From an uncultured Verrucomicrobiota bacterium (GTDB lineage: Bacteria > Verrucomicrobiota > Kiritimatiellia > RFP12 > UBA1067), in assembly GCA_946631345.1 (NCBI GenBank), contig CAMPAA010000009.1, positions 1-27,230 of the forward strand: 27,230 nt of DNA. The letters are read 5' to 3'. The position numbers and the translations under genes are program-made. The notes beneath the pieces were generated by a model. That model was not told the DNA's origin. It was given only the letters and a program-made list of their open reading frames with translations, and ran no database searches. Positions 1 through 8,191 of the stretch are shown here, in pieces (the stretch's first letter is position 1; the number at the start of each line of letters is the position of its first letter).

Positions 1-91
1 GGCAGACGGCGGAACGGATTTGCCCCAACCCCAAGGCCGGAATGCCGCCGCCTTAAGGAGCGCGGTACGTCAAATGCAAGCCGCGCCTCGA

Positions 92-640
92 TCACCTCCT
101 GCGACCACGCCCTGAAGCGTTCGCAGGTCGCGAACCGGTAGGTCTTGATCCAGTCGGACGCGAACCGGATGGGCGCATGGTAGCGGGCCTTGCTTGTGTA
201 TGTCTCGCTGAGGTTGGCCGTGCGCCCGTAGGGTGCGAGCCAGTCAATCTTGCGCCAGTTGGCCTCGTCTGATGCGTGCGCCTGCCGATTTGGTGACCAG
301 CGGCGCTTCTCGGCACACGTGGTGGCATTGCGTCTCTGCCAACGTGTGGCGGCGGAGCGTGGCGCGCTGGATGGGGTCTATGGTGGGCGTCGCGGTAAAA
401 GCGCGGGGGCGGCGCCACATAACGCGTCTCAACATATCCAACCGGCTGTACCGTCTCGATGTATCTGATCGGCTGAACCGTCTCCACGTATGTAGTAGGC
501 GTAACATAGCTATCGCTGGTCGTGTAGGTCTCAACCGGATATGCAACGGAACGGCCGTAGTAGCCTTCCGTCACGCATCCCGTTCCCATGAACGTCGCAG
601 CCGCCATGGCAACCGCCATCAATGCAAAGTTCTTGTCCAT
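92..640 (-). CDS. Repeat-rich basic lipoprotein, function unknown
   Basis: A 182-residue protein that I do not recognise as a family. The start at 640 is chosen because GGAGG lies 6 bases upstream; a longer frame to 667 exists but lacks this support. The N-terminus (MDKN, a hydrophobic stretch, then GTGC near residue 22) reads as a lipoprotein signal, although Gly at -3 is atypical of a lipobox. Residues about 30-80 are Tyr/Val/Thr-rich and repeat an ETVQP motif with Y-x-E-T roughly every 10 residues. The last third is a low-complexity tract of RPTGS/RPTGA-like pentads, strongly basic and ending GRGRRR. This suggests an envelope-anchored, extended tail that could bind polyanions such as peptidoglycan-linked polymers, but that is a guess. 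It follows the DUF4091 gene by 102 bp and may be transcribed separately. Confidence 0.7.
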   Translation of the reverse strand: MDKNFALMAVAMAAATFMGTGCVTEGYYGRSVAYPVETYTTSDSYVTPTTYVETVQPIRYIETVQPVGYVETRYVAPPPRFYRDAHHRPHPARHAPPPHVGRDAMPPRVPRSAAGHQIGRRTHQTRPTGARLTGSHPTGARPTSARHTQARPATMRPSGSRPTGSRPTGSRPANASGRGRRR

Positions 641-701
641 ATCACACCTCCATTTCCCTCTTGCCATGATGGTTAGGCAATTTCAGCACCGTTTTCTGAC
701 A

Positions 702-744
702 AGTCTGGCGGCGATCGGCTCCCCACGCGCCGAAGCCGCAGACT
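702..744 (-). terminator. GC-rich hairpin at operon end, possible terminator
   Basis: AGTCT (702-706) pairs with AGACT (740-744), GCGGC (708-712) with GCCGC (735-739), and CGGC (716-719) with GCCG (729-732). The hairpin overlaps the stop codon of the DUF4091 gene. No T-run follows on the minus strand, so it is not a canonical intrinsic terminator. It could instead protect the mRNA 3' end. Confidence 0.3.
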
Positions 745-3355
745 ACCGGTTTGCGGAGAGGCGCTCTATCTCGCGCGCCAGCAGGAGGCGATGGGCTTCT
801 ATGCCGGCCGGCGACTTGCTAAAGTCGCTGAGGGATTTCGAGATGCTCGCAGGCACCTTAAGGAGCGGATTCCCCGGATCCAGGCGCTTTAGGATTGCGA
901 GGTACTCGTAGTCCTCGATGCCGTCGCGAAGCATTTCGCCGCGCACGGACCCAACGGGCTTGTCGAAGTTCGGCCCAGGCCGCAGGGCGGAGTTGCGCGC
1001 TGAGATATCCTCGAACACGCTCTCAGGCGGATACACGAACCTGCCGTCGCCGTTGCCCCAGGGGGACGCATTCGGATTCCACGCCTGCGGATCCACATAC
1101 GGGTTCTGCGGGTGTTTCCGATCGGGGTACATCGACTTGGAGGTCCACAGGTTTGACGTCCACACCAGAACGCCCTTCACATTCTCGGCCCAGCTCTGCC
1201 AGAGCCATGTGCGCAGCTCCACTCCCGGGTGCTCGATGAACTCGGTCGCGTACGGCGCGCGCGGGCTGCAGCACACGTAAAGCCAAAACTCGTCGCCCGC
1301 CTTCTGACGTTCACGGGCAAGGTCGCTCTCGAGGTCGGGCGCGATCGGGCACCATGTCTGCGGGCCGCCGATCAGGTCGCGGCGGCAGGGGGACGTAAGG
1401 AAGCGGCGGAGCTTTGGCGCATACTTCGCGAGCTTGGCGAAGCCTTTCATGACAAAGGCGTTGTCCTTCTCCGGCGGCTCATCGAAGCAGTAGATGTAGG
1501 TGCGGTCAAGCCATCCCTTCTCCTCAAGGTGGTCCTGCACGCCCTTGAGGAGGCGTTCGAGCCTGACCTCGTAGCGCGGATCACCCTCCTTCACTCCTGC
1601 TATCTCCGGCTCGCGGCGGTGCTGCGCATCGCCGCCGCCGAGGCCGAGTCCGCCGGATATGCGCATTGCGGTGAAGTGGTACTCGCCGAATCCGCGCGCC
1701 ATGCCTTCATCCCATTCGGTCCAGTTGAACACCGGCTCGTCGCCCTTCCATTTCGGAATCCAGCTGCGCAGGCCATACGTCGCTCCGGCGGACGCGGAAA
1801 GATGGTAGTCGGAGAGCTGGCGCATGTAGTCGGCGTACACGCGCTGGCAGTCGTCGCGCTTTGAGAGGCCATGGTACTGGTTCACCAAGTCCGGATAGAA
1901 CCCGAAAAGCGTACGGCAGGTCATCCTGTCCGGCAGCTCGAATCCGAACACCTCCACGGCGATCGGCACCTTGCGTTCGAATTTCCTGAAGAGCGGCAGC
2001 CCCCCGGTGCGTTCGCCGCGCACCGTCACCCAGCCCTTGTAGATGCCCTTCCTCGCACCCTTCGGCGCTTTCACGCGAATCCAGAACGGCTGGTTCACGC
2101 CGGATCGTATGGTCATCGGCCCGCGTTGCGGCGGAAGCGGGTCGGGATATTCGCCGCTCAGCACGGTGTGGTCAACAGGATCGTCAACCCTGAGATACGC
2201 CACTCGCAGCGCCTGGGCGGAAAGCGGCGGCACTTCAACCTCAACTGTCACGTTCGACACCGTCTCGACCGGGGTTAGCACGAGCTGCACGGCCTCGGCC
2301 TCGTTGGCGGCGACGGCAAGCTCAAGCGCATTCGCGCGGCGCGTGGGGACAGGACGGTTGCGGGGAATCTTCCAGCCCGAACTGGCGCGCCAGAGCGCAA
2401 GCGCGGATGAGGTGTCTGGCACAAGCTCGCCGTAGTCCGTACGATAGTATTCCGGCTCTGTAAAGCGGGGCTCCTCTATCGGCGAGCCCACGTCCGCATA
2501 GCGCGTCGCGCCGCACAGGTAGCGGGGCTCTCCGGTGACTGCCGCCCTGAAACCGTATGTGGCAAGCTGCACGCCGAGACACTTCTCGCCCGTCACGCGC
2601 GCGAATATCCTATCCGCCGGAAAGAAGTCCGCCGGCAGCTGGGCGCGCACGCTGCGGTTGGTGCCGGTGATCCGGTCAAGCAAAGACCAGTTTGCCCCAT
2701 CCTTCGATACGTCCACCCGCACTTCACCGCCCTGATAGTAGCGGGCGCCGATGGATACCGTCGCAGAGAGGAACTGGCGACCGCCAAGCTCGTGACGCCA
2801 GACTATCTCAGCGCCGTTCCCGAACGGGTAGCGGTCTGTATTGAGAACCGCACCGTTCCATCCCGCAAGCGGACGGGAATGGTTGTGGTGGTAGCTGTCG
2901 GGCCGGTCGTTGAATTGGTATTCCGTGCCGAGCAGCGTTTCGCCGTCGCCCATTACAAGTTCGCCGTCGCGGGCGTAGGCCACCTGCTGCTCCACGACCT
3001 TCCAGTCGCGCACGAGGACATTGCCGTTGACCTGCCACAGCGTAAAGCGTACAGGAAGCCCGCCAGCCTTTATCTTGGACGGGGTGGAGACGATATCCGA
3101 GTATGCCTTCCAGCGCTCGGCGAGATCCAGGTCTACGTTCAGGCCGGTGAATCCGGCGCAGATTGTGCGCCCCAAGGTGTTGGCCCCCGCCTTCCTGGCC
3201 TCGAACGCCACCCTGTACGGAGTGAGCGGCTTCACGTCGTACTTGTCCGTGAACACCGCCTTTGCGGAGGAGCCTGTACCCGTAAGCTCCAGTTCGGCCG
3301 CATCGGCGGCCAATCCCGCCGCCGCAAGGAGGAGAAGCGCTATCGCAGCTTTCAT
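743..3355 (-). CDS. Secreted DUF4091/GH123-like glycoside hydrolase with N-terminal binding modules
   Basis: An 870-residue secreted enzyme. A signal peptide (MKAAIALLLLAAAGLAADA) is followed by a beta-rich carbohydrate-binding-like segment (about 22-120) and a second discoidin-like segment (about 130-275). The catalytic region (about 330-850) resembles DUF4091/GH123. The YCFDEPPE motif places an Asp-Glu pair at D625-E626. In GH123 N-acetyl-beta-galactosaminidases such an adjacent pair provides the acetamido-stabilising Asp and the acid/base Glu. The C-terminal RDGIEDYEYL motif at 810-819 is typical of DUF4091 proteins. The start has GAGGGG 8 bases upstream. It is the last gene of a five-gene operon, 27 bp after the alpha/beta hydrolase. 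Substrate is not provable; many DUF4091 proteins have unknown specificity, so N-acetylgalactosaminidase activity is only a lead. Confidence 0.85.
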   Translation of the reverse strand: MKAAIALLLLAAAGLAADAAELELTGTGSSAKAVFTDKYDVKPLTPYRVAFEARKAGANTLGRTICAGFTGLNVDLDLAERWKAYSDIVSTPSKIKAGGLPVRFTLWQVNGNVLVRDWKVVEQQVAYARDGELVMGDGETLLGTEYQFNDRPDSYHHNHSRPLAGWNGAVLNTDRYPFGNGAEIVWRHELGGRQFLSATVSIGARYYQGGEVRVDVSKDGANWSLLDRITGTNRSVRAQLPADFFPADRIFARVTGEKCLGVQLATYGFRAAVTGEPRYLCGATRYADVGSPIEEPRFTEPEYYRTDYGELVPDTSSALALWRASSGWKIPRNRPVPTRRANALELAVAANEAEAVQLVLTPVETVSNVTVEVEVPPLSAQALRVAYLRVDDPVDHTVLSGEYPDPLPPQRGPMTIRSGVNQPFWIRVKAPKGARKGIYKGWVTVRGERTGGLPLFRKFERKVPIAVEVFGFELPDRMTCRTLFGFYPDLVNQYHGLSKRDDCQRVYADYMRQLSDYHLSASAGATYGLRSWIPKWKGDEPVFNWTEWDEGMARGFGEYHFTAMRISGGLGLGGGDAQHRREPEIAGVKEGDPRYEVRLERLLKGVQDHLEEKGWLDRTYIYCFDEPPEKDNAFVMKGFAKLAKYAPKLRRFLTSPCRRDLIGGPQTWCPIAPDLESDLARERQKAGDEFWLYVCCSPRAPYATEFIEHPGVELRTWLWQSWAENVKGVLVWTSNLWTSKSMYPDRKHPQNPYVDPQAWNPNASPWGNGDGRFVYPPESVFEDISARNSALRPGPNFDKPVGSVRGEMLRDGIEDYEYLAILKRLDPGNPLLKVPASISKSLSDFSKSPAGIEAHRLLLAREIERLSANR

Positions 3356-3382
3356 GGAAATCCCCTCAATATGCTTACGCCT

Positions 3383-4267
3383 TCACTTGGCGGCGTTGAA
3401 AAAGTTGACGAACACCTGCCCCTCGCCAGGCTCAAGCCCGTGGGGATGGTGTCCGCGCAGGTTGTCGCGCCACAGCTTGAGGTGCCCGCCGGCCTTCTCG
3501 TAGGCGGCGGCGAAGCGCAGGCAGTTCTGCTCGGCGGGAACCACAGTGTCGGCGGCCCCGTAGATGATCCAGACCGGGATGCCGGCCTTTGCGATGGTCT
3601 CGGCGCGCGCCGGCGCGACGGACTGCATGGGGTCGTCGGCACCGACATAGTCTGCCGTTATCTGCGGATAGTAGTCCTTGAGTCGACTCCAGCCCTCTGT
3701 CCTGAACTTGGCCAAGGTCGAGAAGTCGAGAAGAGGCGCATCGAGGAATATCGCCCTGACGCACTCCGGATGGATGGATGCATAGCGCACGGAGTAGAAC
3801 CCGCCCCAGCTCATGCCAACCAGCCCGCACTTCTCAGCAAGCCCAAGTTCGTCGACAAGGAATTTCTGGAAACGGTTGCGTTTTGCGACCATCTCGTCGT
3901 TCTGGTTTCCTGCCGGACGACTCTCGCGGCCTCCCGCAGCGGGGTTGAACGCCACCCAGCGGTAGCCCGCCTCCAGCAGGGCCTTCACGCCGGTGCGATC
4001 CTGGAACGCCGTCGGCCACTCCATGCACCACACCCACGGCGAGCCCGCCGCAGGCGCGGCAGGCTCCACAACCCACGCCTCGCACCCTTCGAAGGCGAAT
4101 ACTGTGCGCTCGAAGCCCTGGAACTTGTCGCGCGCGAGCGCTCCGCACTTCGCCGCCAGCTTGTCGCCGTCTGGCCCGGCATGGAGCGCAAGGACGGCGG
4201 CGCAAGCCAGCGCCGCCATCGTCCATGCGGTTCTACCCCTGCCGCCTGCAATCGCCATGCCGTGCAT
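3383..4267 (-). CDS. Exported alpha/beta hydrolase (esterase/peptidase-like)
   Basis: A 294-residue alpha/beta-hydrolase. The nucleophile elbow G-M-S-W-G-G puts the catalytic Ser at residue 153. The acid is probably D240 in YGAADTVV, and the base His lies in the RGHHPHG segment (H273, H274 or H276). The N-terminus has a basic stretch and then a hydrophobic segment ending LALHAG, consistent with a signal peptide. The ATG at 4267 is preceded by AGGAGGGGG at good spacing, so I keep the full N-terminus even though a second Met follows at residue 4. The gene starts 13 bp after the TIM-barrel gene and ends 27 bp before the DUF4091 glycosidase, so it is co-transcribed with carbohydrate enzymes. A sugar-ester esterase is a reasonable inference, but no motif fixes the substrate. 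Confidence 0.8.
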   Translation of the reverse strand: MHGMAIAGGRGRTAWTMAALACAAVLALHAGPDGDKLAAKCGALARDKFQGFERTVFAFEGCEAWVVEPAAPAAGSPWVWCMEWPTAFQDRTGVKALLEAGYRWVAFNPAAGGRESRPAGNQNDEMVAKRNRFQKFLVDELGLAEKCGLVGMSWGGFYSVRYASIHPECVRAIFLDAPLLDFSTLAKFRTEGWSRLKDYYPQITADYVGADDPMQSVAPARAETIAKAGIPVWIIYGAADTVVPAEQNCLRFAAAYEKAGGHLKLWRDNLRGHHPHGLEPGEGQVFVNFFNAAK

Positions 4268-4280
4268 CGGTATCCCCCTC

Positions 4281-5513
4281 CTATGCGAGATCGGCCATTG
4301 TCTTGACCGGGATGTCTCTGTTGAGGGTCATGGCCATCGGCTTCTGGGCGGAGGCGTCGTAGGCGTAGCCGTCCGGGCCGAGAGGCCAAACGACGGGAGC
4401 GGTGTTCAGCACCGTCGCGCGGAAACCCTGCATCGTGGCGCCCATGTTGCCGGTGTGGGACGAGTTGCAGCCCTCGTTCTCGATGACGAACGGATAGCGA
4501 TAGCCGAGCTCCATGAGCGTTTCGAGGAACTTCGACCAGTCAAGAGAATCGCTGCCGCCGAAGCCAGGCAGCCGCGGCTCGTAGTTGCAGCGGTCCCATT
4601 CGTTCGCAGGCAGCGGAACGCCCGCCTTCTTCGCGAGCGCGGCATCAACCGACTGCGCCGGGAAGAGACGGCCCCAGTGGATCGCCGCCGGGGAGTTCGG
4701 GAAGTTGCGCGTGCCCTTGATGTGTATGCGGCGCAAACGCTTGAAGTCCATCGCCCTGACCACCTCGCTGGCGTCGATGTGCTGCCAGATGTCGTGCGAG
4801 GGGTCGTACGTCTCGGCCAGCGCCTTGGACGGCACAAGCGCGTACATGAGCTTGCGCGCGGCAAGGCATCCGGGGAGGTTGTTGTAGCAGTCGGGCGCGG
4901 TGACGGGCTGCCAGCCCTCCATCGGGCAGTTCTCGAAGCAGAGCGTCACGCCGAGATCCTCAGCGTACTTCGCGATGGGGGTGAACACCTTCTTGAACTT
5001 CATGAGGTTCTTTTCGAATCCACCGTCCTGCCGCCCGAGCTCGTGGTCGTAGCCGACGAAGGAGCCGCACACCACATCGTTCGCGTCGCCGCCGAGCAGC
5101 GCCGCGATGCGGATGAGCTTGAGGATGTGGTTCTGGTTCACGATCTGATTCTCGGGCTTTCCGCCGATGAGGTTGTCGTATGCGCCCACGGATACACGCA
5201 GGCCCGTCTCGTTGCAGCGGGCGACCACGCGCTTCGCCGCCTCAAGGTCGAACGTCTCGTAGTCGAGGTGCGTCGCGGTGTGGTCCTTGCGGTCAGAGCC
5301 GCGCCGGAACACGCACAGCTCAAGCCCCTGCGCCCCAACGCTCTTCGCGCGCTGGAGCACCTGCTCGAAGCTCTCGCCCGGAAACGCGCTCGTCATGAGC
5401 CAGATCGGGTTGTTGCCCGGCTTCGGTTTAGACTGCGCCATTGCCTTTTTCCCCGTGATTCCCGCAACCGCCGCGAGAGCGGCTGCACTCTTGAAGAAAT
5501 CTCTCCTGTTCAT
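4281..5513 (-). CDS. Tat-exported xylose isomerase-like TIM-barrel protein (sugar isomerase/epimerase family)
   Basis: A 410-residue protein of the AP-endonuclease-2/xylose-isomerase-like barrel family. The start at 5513 gives MNRRDFFKSAAAL, a twin-arginine signal, and has GGAGGTGAT just upstream; frames extending further upstream lack this. Candidate metal or catalytic carboxylates are E194 (FENCPMEGW) and E345/E347 (IENEG), with TYDPSHDIWQ and IHIKGT in the order expected for such barrels. The start codon overlaps the stop of the preceding Gfo/Idh/MocA gene by one base (TGATG), implying translational coupling. In related bacteria such barrel proteins accompany Gfo/Idh/MocA enzymes that oxidise sugars at C3, and may then epimerise or beta-eliminate the product. 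Exact activity is unknown. Confidence 0.85.
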   Translation of the reverse strand: MNRRDFFKSAAALAAVAGITGKKAMAQSKPKPGNNPIWLMTSAFPGESFEQVLQRAKSVGAQGLELCVFRRGSDRKDHTATHLDYETFDLEAAKRVVARCNETGLRVSVGAYDNLIGGKPENQIVNQNHILKLIRIAALLGGDANDVVCGSFVGYDHELGRQDGGFEKNLMKFKKVFTPIAKYAEDLGVTLCFENCPMEGWQPVTAPDCYNNLPGCLAARKLMYALVPSKALAETYDPSHDIWQHIDASEVVRAMDFKRLRRIHIKGTRNFPNSPAAIHWGRLFPAQSVDAALAKKAGVPLPANEWDRCNYEPRLPGFGGSDSLDWSKFLETLMELGYRYPFVIENEGCNSSHTGNMGATMQGFRATVLNTAPVVWPLGPDGYAYDASAQKPMAMTLNRDIPVKTMADLA

Positions 5514-7042
5514 CAGACGATCACCTCCCAGCCGTTGCGGTAGCATTCGCGCGTAAGTGAGATGCCCATCGGATTGCCGTCCGCGAAATCGTTCTTCTCG
5601 GGATCCCATTCAAAGCCGGTATCGTACACGTAGCTCATGTTGCAGAGCTGGCAGAGGATCGCGCTGCGACCGCCCGTCTCGGCGGGCGACTGCGTCGGCT
5701 TGCGGTCGTAGTAGTGCTCTACGAAGTTGCGCACCTGGCTCTTGTCGGTGGACTTGTATATCTGCACCGCCGCCGTGTCGAGCTTGAAGTGCTCGGAGAG
5801 CTTCTTCAGCGCGGCATCAAGACGGTTGTCCTTCTTGGAGGCCGCATCGGTGCCGTAGTCCTTGCCGATAGACGCCGCGACGAGCGTCATGCCCTTGAAC
5901 GACGCGTCGCCCACCTGCTTGCGGATCTCCGCCGTGGGCTTCACGCCCTGGCCGAGCCACACGGCGATCTTGCCGCGGTTCACGGCCACGATTCCCTTGG
6001 TGCCGTAGAACACCGTTCCCCACGTCCCGAACGGCCCGTGATACAGCTCCACGTCGCCGTACGGCTTCTTGAAGAGCATCCTCATGCCGAACTGGCGGCG
6101 GCAGCCGTGGAAGAGGTTGTCGGAGTGCGGCTCGTCGGAGCAGATGATCTTGTACGGACCGCTCTTGTCCATGTCGAGCCCCCACTGCGCGATGTCGAGG
6201 TGGTGTGCGCCCCAGTCGCCGTTGTAGCCGGTGCCGATGTCGTCGTCGAAGCGCCAGAACATCACCTGGCCGTAGCCTTTGTGCATGCCGCGCGGGGCAA
6301 GGCGGTCGGAATACGGGCGCCACTTCGCGGGCCCGAGCCACATGTTCCAGTCTACGTCCGGGTTGGGCGCGCCTTCCGTCTTCGCCTTCTCCGGCTCGTC
6401 GTAGAAGCGGACAGGATGGGAAGGCCCGCCGAGCTTCTGCCCACCGCGTCCATAGTTCGCGTCAACGTACTTCACGTCGCCGATGAATCCGTTCCTCACG
6501 ATCATCACCGCCGTGCGGAACTCCGGCCAGCACCGCTGCATCGAGCCGGTCTGGAACACGCGGCCGTACTTCTCCTGCGCCTTCATCACCTTGCGGGACT
6601 CGTCCACGCAGAACGTGAGCGGCTTCTCGCAGTAAACGTCCTTCCCGTGCTTCATGGCCTCCACCGACATGTAGGCGTGCCAGTGGTCGGGCGTCGCTAT
6701 GCAGACCATGTCGATCTCGGGGTTGGCGAGCACCTCGCGGAAGTCCGCATAGCCCGTGCACGTGACGTCGATATTCTTGCCTGCGTAGTAGTCGTTCACC
6801 CGCTTTACGCCTGCGGCGCGGCGCACCTTGTCGCAGTCGCATATGGCAACCACCCTGCAAAGGTCGTTGAGACCGAGGAACTCGCCGGTGAGGTCGCGGG
6901 CGCGCAGCCCGTAGCCGATCACGGCCACCGCCGGCTTTTCGCCCGGCTTGAGCGTGCGCACGCCCACCTTCGCGGTTGAGCAGCCGGCGAGAGCCGTGGC
7001 CGCCGCCGAGCCGAACAGGAAGTTTCTTCTGTTGAGATTCAT
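5513..7042 (-). CDS. Tat-exported Gfo/Idh/MocA family oxidoreductase
   Basis: A 509-residue NAD(P)-dependent sugar oxidoreductase. The N-terminus MNLNRRNFLFGSAAAT-ALAGC combines a twin-arginine signal with a lipobox-like end, so it is probably exported folded and possibly lipid-anchored. The Rossmann motif VIGYGLRARD (about 41-50) follows. The conserved catalytic-region Lys is K140 in YCEKPL. The C-terminal alpha/beta domain contains GDWGAHHLDIAQW, which is typical of the larger Gfo/Idh/MocA members. AGGAG lies 7 bases before the ATG. The gene is 34 bp downstream of a second Gfo/Idh/MocA gene and overlaps the TIM-barrel gene. Tat-exported members probably carry their nicotinamide cofactor out tightly bound, as known for glucose-fructose oxidoreductase; that comparison is inference. 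Confidence 0.9.
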   Translation of the reverse strand: MNLNRRNFLFGSAAATALAGCSTAKVGVRTLKPGEKPAVAVIGYGLRARDLTGEFLGLNDLCRVVAICDCDKVRRAAGVKRVNDYYAGKNIDVTCTGYADFREVLANPEIDMVCIATPDHWHAYMSVEAMKHGKDVYCEKPLTFCVDESRKVMKAQEKYGRVFQTGSMQRCWPEFRTAVMIVRNGFIGDVKYVDANYGRGGQKLGGPSHPVRFYDEPEKAKTEGAPNPDVDWNMWLGPAKWRPYSDRLAPRGMHKGYGQVMFWRFDDDIGTGYNGDWGAHHLDIAQWGLDMDKSGPYKIICSDEPHSDNLFHGCRRQFGMRMLFKKPYGDVELYHGPFGTWGTVFYGTKGIVAVNRGKIAVWLGQGVKPTAEIRKQVGDASFKGMTLVAASIGKDYGTDAASKKDNRLDAALKKLSEHFKLDTAAVQIYKSTDKSQVRNFVEHYYDRKPTQSPAETGGRSAILCQLCNMSYVYDTGFEWDPEKNDFADGNPMGISLTRECYRNGWEVIV

Positions 7043-7076
7043 CGTATTGCTCCTTGCTTTGAGTTTTGCGTTTGGA

Positions 7077-8090
7077 TTACATGAAAAGCCGCATGAACCA
7101 GTTCGCCTGGACGTACGCCTTGGCCTCCTCTATGGTGACGGGCTCTCCGCCGCGCTTTGCGGACATCTCCGCCGCCTCCATCATGGCGAATATCTCGAGC
7201 GTCTCCTCGGGCGACACCGGTGCAACGCCCGTCTTGAAGAACTTCACGATCTCCTTAAGGAGCGGCTGGTAGCCCTGGTAGCCGTCGTAGATGATGATGG
7301 GCTGCTTCTTGTCGACCGGCTTCTCAGGCAACACGTACCCAGAGTATATCCAACTCTTGCGCTGGAGCCTGAGCTCGCCCATGCGGCCATCCTTCCAGGT
7401 GGCGTTGATTACGTCGTCGGTGTCGTTGCGGAAGCACGAGACCTTGTCCACGCCCATACCCATGATGGCGACGAGCGGCTCGAAGCCGTGTATGCCGTAC
7501 CACGTGTAGAAGTTGTGCGTGCCCTGCTCCTCGACCGGCGAAGGCGAAATGAGCGCGGCGCCGCGGATCTTGCCGTACTCACCGGCGCGGGCGGCCTTGG
7601 CCACGTTGCTGAAACGCAGCGCGGAGGACGAGAAGTACTGGGCGTTGTACTGCCTGCCCAGCTCGTATATCTTGAGGGCGTCCTCGAGGTTGTGGGCCAG
7701 GGGCTTGTCGATGAAAACGCGCTTGCCGCTCTTGAACACCTTCTCCGCCTGCCAGAGGTGTTCGCGCCCGTCGTTCGTCTCAAGGCACACCACATCGACT
7801 TTCGCGAGCAGGTCGTCGATCGACGGAACGATCTCCACGCCCATCTCCTTCATCTGCGGCACGTACTTTGCGTAGCGGTTCGTGGACGATGCTATGTCGC
7901 GCGAGCCCCACTGGTACGCCGCCGTCATGCGGAAGCCCGCCACCGACGGATCCTTGTCCACGTTCATTATCTTGGTGAACGCAATCGCATGGCTCGTGTC
8001 GAGCCCGATGATGCCCACCTTGGTCTCCGCCTTCACGGCGCACACGGCAGCAGCCGCACACGCCACGCACAACATCTTCTTCATTTCCAT
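7077..8090 (-). CDS. Secreted Gfo/Idh/MocA family oxidoreductase
   Basis: A 337-residue protein with a Sec-type signal (MEMKKMLCVACAAAAVCAVKA) followed immediately by the Rossmann strand and loop VGIIGLDTSHA. Here the usual second and third Gly of GxGxxG are replaced (GLDTSH), a variant seen in a subset of this family. The FIDKPL motif carries the conserved Lys at residue 129. AAGGA lies 6 bases before the ATG. It is the first gene of the operon, downstream of an extended -10 promoter at 8161-8169. It differs clearly in length and sequence from the second oxidoreductase, so the two are not a recent duplication. The altered nucleotide-binding loop leaves cofactor binding open. Confidence 0.85.
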   Translation of the reverse strand: MEMKKMLCVACAAAAVCAVKAETKVGIIGLDTSHAIAFTKIMNVDKDPSVAGFRMTAAYQWGSRDIASSTNRYAKYVPQMKEMGVEIVPSIDDLLAKVDVVCLETNDGREHLWQAEKVFKSGKRVFIDKPLAHNLEDALKIYELGRQYNAQYFSSSALRFSNVAKAARAGEYGKIRGAALISPSPVEEQGTHNFYTWYGIHGFEPLVAIMGMGVDKVSCFRNDTDDVINATWKDGRMGELRLQRKSWIYSGYVLPEKPVDKKQPIIIYDGYQGYQPLLKEIVKFFKTGVAPVSPEETLEIFAMMEAAEMSAKRGGEPVTIEEAKAYVQANWFMRLFM

Positions 8091-8114
8091 AGTCTGTCCT
8101 TAGTGTTTTCGTTG

Positions 8115-8147
8115 AGACAGGACGGCACTTCACTTGACTGCCTGTCT
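8115..8147 (-). other. Inverted repeat in the 5' leader of the oxidoreductase operon
   Basis: AGACAGG (8115-8121) and CCTGTCT (8141-8147) form a 7-bp stem around a 19-base loop. It sits between the predicted -10 and the first start codon, so it could fold in the leader RNA or serve as an operator. No known riboswitch is recognisable. Confidence 0.3.
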
Positions 8148-8160
8148 ACTGATGGGGCGC

Positions 8161-8169
8161 ATTATAGCA
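8161..8169 (-). promoter_or_regulatory. Extended -10 promoter of the five-gene sugar operon
   Basis: On the minus strand the sequence reads TGCTATAAT, a perfect TATAAT preceded by the TGn extension. No good -35 is visible at 16-18 bp, which suits an extended -10 promoter. Transcription would start near 8154 and give a leader of about 64 bases to the ATG at 8090. Confidence 0.6.
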
Positions 8170-8191
8170 CAAATCCGCCCTGATGTGTCGG

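Noticed and set aside
2792..8183. Several long plus-strand open frames (for example 2792-4306, 3993-5543, 5714-6979, 6948-8183)
   Set aside because: They lie opposite minus-strand genes with clear motifs and ribosome sites, show no domains, and reflect high-GC antisense frames lacking stops.
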